Shown here: positions 61,648 through 64,000 of the stretch, piece after piece
How positions within the stretch are numbered: position 1 is the stretch's first letter
Layout of the letters: the number at the start of each line of letters is the position of its first letter
NCBI GenBank assembly: GCA_018398805.1
Contig: JAGFBZ010000900.1
Coordinates: 434,001-498,000, forward strand
Direction of reading: 5' to 3'
Length of the DNA: 64,000 nt
Source: Hirundichthys speculiger
Taxonomy: Eukaryota; Chordata; Actinopteri; Beloniformes; Exocoetidae
The notes under the pieces: generated by a model
What the model saw: only the letters and a program-made list of their open reading frames with translations
What the model was told of the DNA's origin: nothing
Database searches by the model: none
Program-made: the position numbers and the translations under genes

Positions 61648-61862
61648 CAGATCCTTTCCAAAAAATTAGAATATCGTGGAAAAGTTGTTTAATTTCCATA
61701 ATTCCATTCAGAAAGTTAAACTTTCATATATTATTGATTCATGGCCCACAATTTAATCAATTTCAGGTATTTATTTGTTTATTTTTTACATAATTTTGGC
61801 TTCTAGCTCATGAAACCCACAAAACCAGGATTTCAAAAAATTAGAATACTGTGAAGAAATCA
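61648..61862 (+). repeat. Left terminal inverted repeat of Tc1
   Basis: 215 bp, starting CAGATCCTTTCC, ending GAAGAAATCA. It pairs with 63083-63297. Confidence 0.9.
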
Positions 61863-61949
61863 CCATTTATTTCTCAGTTTTTGCATAAAATAAATAAAGA
61901 AAAAAGAAATCAATAAAAATATGGTACTTTCAAAATGATATATGAATCA

Positions 61950-62987
61950 TCAATACTTGGTTGGGAATCCCTTTGCCTTAATCACTGCCTTGATGCGACG
62001 TGGCATTGAGGCAATCAGGCTGTGGCATTGCATAGGAGTTATGGAAGCCCACATTTCTTGGATGCTTGCTGTCAGCTCTTCTTTGTTGTTGGGTCTGGTG
62101 CCCCTCATTTTCCTCTTGAGAATACCCCATAGATTCTCAATGGGGTTTAGGTCCGGCGAGTTGGCTGGCCAGTCAAGCACCGTGATGGCATGAGCATCAA
62201 ACCAGGTTTTGGTGCTTCTGGCAGTATGAGCAGGGGCCAGGTCCTGCTGGAAGATGAAATCTGCATCTCCATACAGATCCTTAGCAGAAGGAATCATGAA
62301 GTCCTCCAAAACATTCTGGTAGACTGTTGCGGTGACCTTGGATTTAAGAAAGCAGAGTTTACCAACACCTGCACTGGACATTGCACCCCAAATCATGACT
62401 GACTGTGGATATTTCACACTGGACCTCAAGCAGCTTGGGTTCTGTTCCTCACCCGTCTTCCTCCAAACCCTTGGACCTTGATTCACAAATGAAAGGCACA
62501 CTTTACTTTCATCGGAAAAGAGGACCTTGGACCACTGGCCAACAGTCCAGTCCTTCTTCTCCTTGGCCCAGTTGAGCCACTTCCTACGTTGGCTCTGGTT
62601 CAGAAGCGGCTTGACCTGAGGAACCCGACAGCTGTAGCCCATCTCCCGGATTCGTCTGAATGTGGTGGTTTTTGAAGCTATGACTCCTGCCTCAGTCCAC
62701 TCTTTCTGGATCTCTGCCAGATTCTTGAATCTTCTCTGTTTAAGAATCCGCTGAAGCCCACGGTCATCTCTTTTGCTAGTGCATCTTCTCCTGCCACATT
62801 TTTCCCTTCCACTAGACTTTCCATTGATATGCTTGGACACAGCACTCTGTGAACAGCCAGCCTCCTTAGCTATAAACCTTTGAGGTTTACCCATCCTATG
62901 GAGGGTATCAATGATGGTCTTTGGGCAGTTGTCATGTCTGCAGTCTTCCCCATATTGAACCAAACTGAGACAATTGAACCAAACCAA
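61950..62987 (-). CDS. Tc1-family DD34E transposase
   Basis: 345 codons; cuts and pastes the surrounding element by binding its terminal repeats. Residues about 22-56 form the first helix-turn-helix (KEAGCSQSAVSKHING), followed by the basic CGRRRCT linker (64-70) and a second helix-turn-helix (about 75-118). The catalytic triad is D159 (FSDES), D249 (QQDLAPAHTA) and E284 (NPIENLWG); exactly 34 residues separate the last two, the DD34E signature. A glycine-rich WGAMSSAGVGKL lies at 200-211. The first 21 residues do not fit the family. An ATG at 62953 in another frame starts MGKTADMTTAQ, the expected N terminus, so one base has probably been lost near 62920. The protein is full length apart from that; whether the shifted start is translated usefully is uncertain. 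Confidence 0.93.
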   Translation of the reverse strand: MVWFNCLSLVQYGEDCRHDNCPKTIIDTLHRMGKPQRFIAKEAGCSQSAVSKHINGKSSGREKCGRRRCTSKRDDRGLQRILKQRRFKNLAEIQKEWTEAGVIASKTTTFRRIREMGYSCRVPQVKPLLNQSQRRKWLNWAKEKKDWTVGQWSKVLFSDESKVCLSFVNQGPRVWRKTGEEQNPSCLRSSVKYPQSVMIWGAMSSAGVGKLCFLKSKVTATVYQNVLEDFMIPSAKDLYGDADFIFQQDLAPAHTARSTKTWFDAHAITVLDWPANSPDLNPIENLWGILKRKMRGTRPNNKEELTASIQEMWASITPMQCHSLIASMPRRIKAVIKAKGFPTKY

Positions 62988-63082
62988 AGCAATTAGATAA
63001 CACCTGGGGAAACCTGTGCAGGTGCTTTGAGTTTAGTAGATGATTAGTGTGTGACACTCAGTTTAGAACATTCATGCCCTGA

Positions 63083-63297
63083 TGATTTCTTCACAGAATT
63101 CTTATTTTTTGAAATCCTGTTTTTGTGGGTTCTATGAGCTGGAAGCCAAAATTATGTAAAAAATAAACAAATAAATACCTGAAATTGATTAAATTGTGGG
63201 CCATGAATCAATAATATATGAAAGTTTAACTTTCTGAATGGAATTATGGAAATTAATCAACTTTTCCACGATATTCTAATTTTTTGGAAAGGATCTG
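63083..63297 (-). repeat. Right terminal inverted repeat of Tc1
   Basis: 215 bp, the reverse complement of the left repeat with about 7 mismatches; ends GGAAAGGATCTG before TA. Confidence 0.9.
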
Positions 63298-63697
63298 TAT
63301 ATGTACATACAGTATACATGTACGTGCATGCGCAAAATCTACGGAACGTACACTCACTTTGACATCTCTCCTCTGTGCGTAGCTGATGAGAGCAAGAGAT
63401 GGGAGATGCAGGGACGCGTGTCAGCCAATCAGCTACAGACAACTGACGGCACAGTAATGCCCATCATAGCAACCAATCACAGGTCTCGATTTTCATTCAT
63501 GGGGCCTCCCGTGTCGGCTCTTGTTGCTTCCTGAAACTTGTTCTTGATGTGATGTGTTTCGCCTCAGCCTTATGTGCTTCGTTTGAATTTAAAAAAACAT
63601 TTTTTTCGAATATTTTTTTTCAATAAATATTTTTGAAACCTCCGCAATGTACTGAGACCACGATTGCTGAGACCGCGAAGTGTGAGGGAATATTGTA

Positions 63698-64000
63698 CTC
63701 TCAAATTAAATAAGGATTTAACCTCTCACATTACCACAAGGTATTTTAGCAGTCCAGAAATCTAGCAGTATATTACCACATCTATTTCACCCTGTCACAT
63801 GGACAAAATTTGTTGCACAGGAAGCTCAATGTGTCTTCAGACATCCTGAAGTTCTGCGCCCATTGCACATCAGTGAAACCTGGAACAATAACATCCCACC
63901 ACTCGATGCTCGATTGAACGTCTGGACCAATGGTTTACAGTGATAATTTTGCACCGAGATAGGGGTCTGAAACACACACAGAGCATACTTATTTTCAACA
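63698..64000. other. No gene seen
   Basis: The end of the window. AT-rich to balanced sequence without a recognisable frame or repeat. Confidence 0.45.

Larger units (their letters stand above)
61648..63297 (-). mobile_element. Tc1-type transposon, nearly intact
   Basis: 1650 bp between TA dinucleotides at 61646-61647 and 63298-63299. The terminal inverted repeats are 215 bp each (61648-61862 and 63083-63297) and differ at about 7 positions by eye. Each carries an outer motif (CCAAAAAATTAGAATATCG) and an inner one (TCAAAAAATTAGAATACTG), the IR/DR layout seen in fish Tc1 elements of the Sleeping Beauty type. The gene between the repeats is on the minus strand. Similar repeats and a near-full ORF suggest a recent insertion. 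Confidence 0.92.
61560..63695. mobile_element. Tigger/pogo-like MITE interrupted by a Tc1
   Basis: Flanked by TA at 61558-61559 and 63696-63697. The left end CAGTAATCCCTCACACTTTG and right end, reversed, CAATATTCCCTCACACTTCG are inverted repeats that continue into CGGTT/CGGTC. Without the Tc1 insertion the MITE is about 484 bp and encodes nothing. The right part has a CACTTTGACATCTC-type unique core and AATAAA-rich sequence near 63620. Confidence 0.75.

Noticed and set aside
61942..62402. Plus-strand frames of 83 and 70 residues
   Set aside because: Shadows of the Tc1 transposase read on the wrong strand.

Overview
This window looks like intergenic or intronic DNA from a teleost (ray-finned) fish. 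It is AT-rich, full of CA/TG, TA and homopolymer tracts, and built largely from repeat families that are typical of fish genomes: Tc1/mariner (including pogo/Tigger-like), hAT and PIF/Harbinger DNA transposons, L2-like and RTE-like non-LTR retrotransposons, and tRNA-derived SINE-like repeats. I cannot name the species. I found no convincing host exon, rRNA, tRNA gene or CRISPR array. The only long intact reading frame is a transposase.

Layout. 0-10 kb: palindrome-rich GGCCC repeat (0.3 kb), hAT-like end (1.9 kb), reverse copy of a Harbinger-like MITE (3.7-4.2 kb), short palindromic MITE (4.5 kb), L2-like 3' tails (5.0 and 6.3 kb), Tc1-type MITE (5.6 kb), palindromic hAT-like MITE (6.8 kb), possible solo LTR (7.0-7.8 kb). 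10-18 kb: a nested block at 12.2-14.3 kb in which an RTE-like LINE is interrupted by a hAT element with a perfect 8-bp target duplication, the hAT by a Tigger-like MITE, and that by a LINE-tail-like fragment; then a second hAT (15.5-16.6 kb) and a second RTE-like remnant (16.9-17.5 kb). 17.5-24.3 kb and 27.6-31.2 kb are poor in recognisable repeats and are the likeliest places for host regulatory sequence. 24.4-26.3 kb: SINE and LINE debris and a retroelement-like unit with a broken one-membrane-segment ORF.

31-46 kb: SINE, a Tigger-like MITE with a strong hairpin, degenerate Tc1 and mariner-type transposase remnants, an L2 endonuclease fragment, a pair of 770-bp direct repeats (37.9 and 41.4 kb), and, next to the second repeat, a CpG-rich block holding an array of five or six YY1/TISU-type motifs (42.9-43.1 kb). 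THAP and SWIM/YqaJ-type peptide fragments lie at 44.8-45.3 kb. 47-64 kb: two hAT elements with near-8-bp duplications, a TA microsatellite, an inverted partner of a repeat at 39.8 kb, two PIF/Harbinger remnants (52.2 and 59.3 kb), the largest Harbinger-like MITE copy (53 kb), an L2 reverse-transcriptase pseudogene (60.2-61.3 kb), and a young-looking Tc1 transposon (61.6-63.3 kb) inserted in a Tigger-like MITE.

The genes do not form a host pathway. The coding content is selfish: transposases act on terminal inverted repeats, and reverse transcriptase/endonuclease remnants come from copy-and-paste elements. All family names rest on motif recognition by eye; no database search was run.
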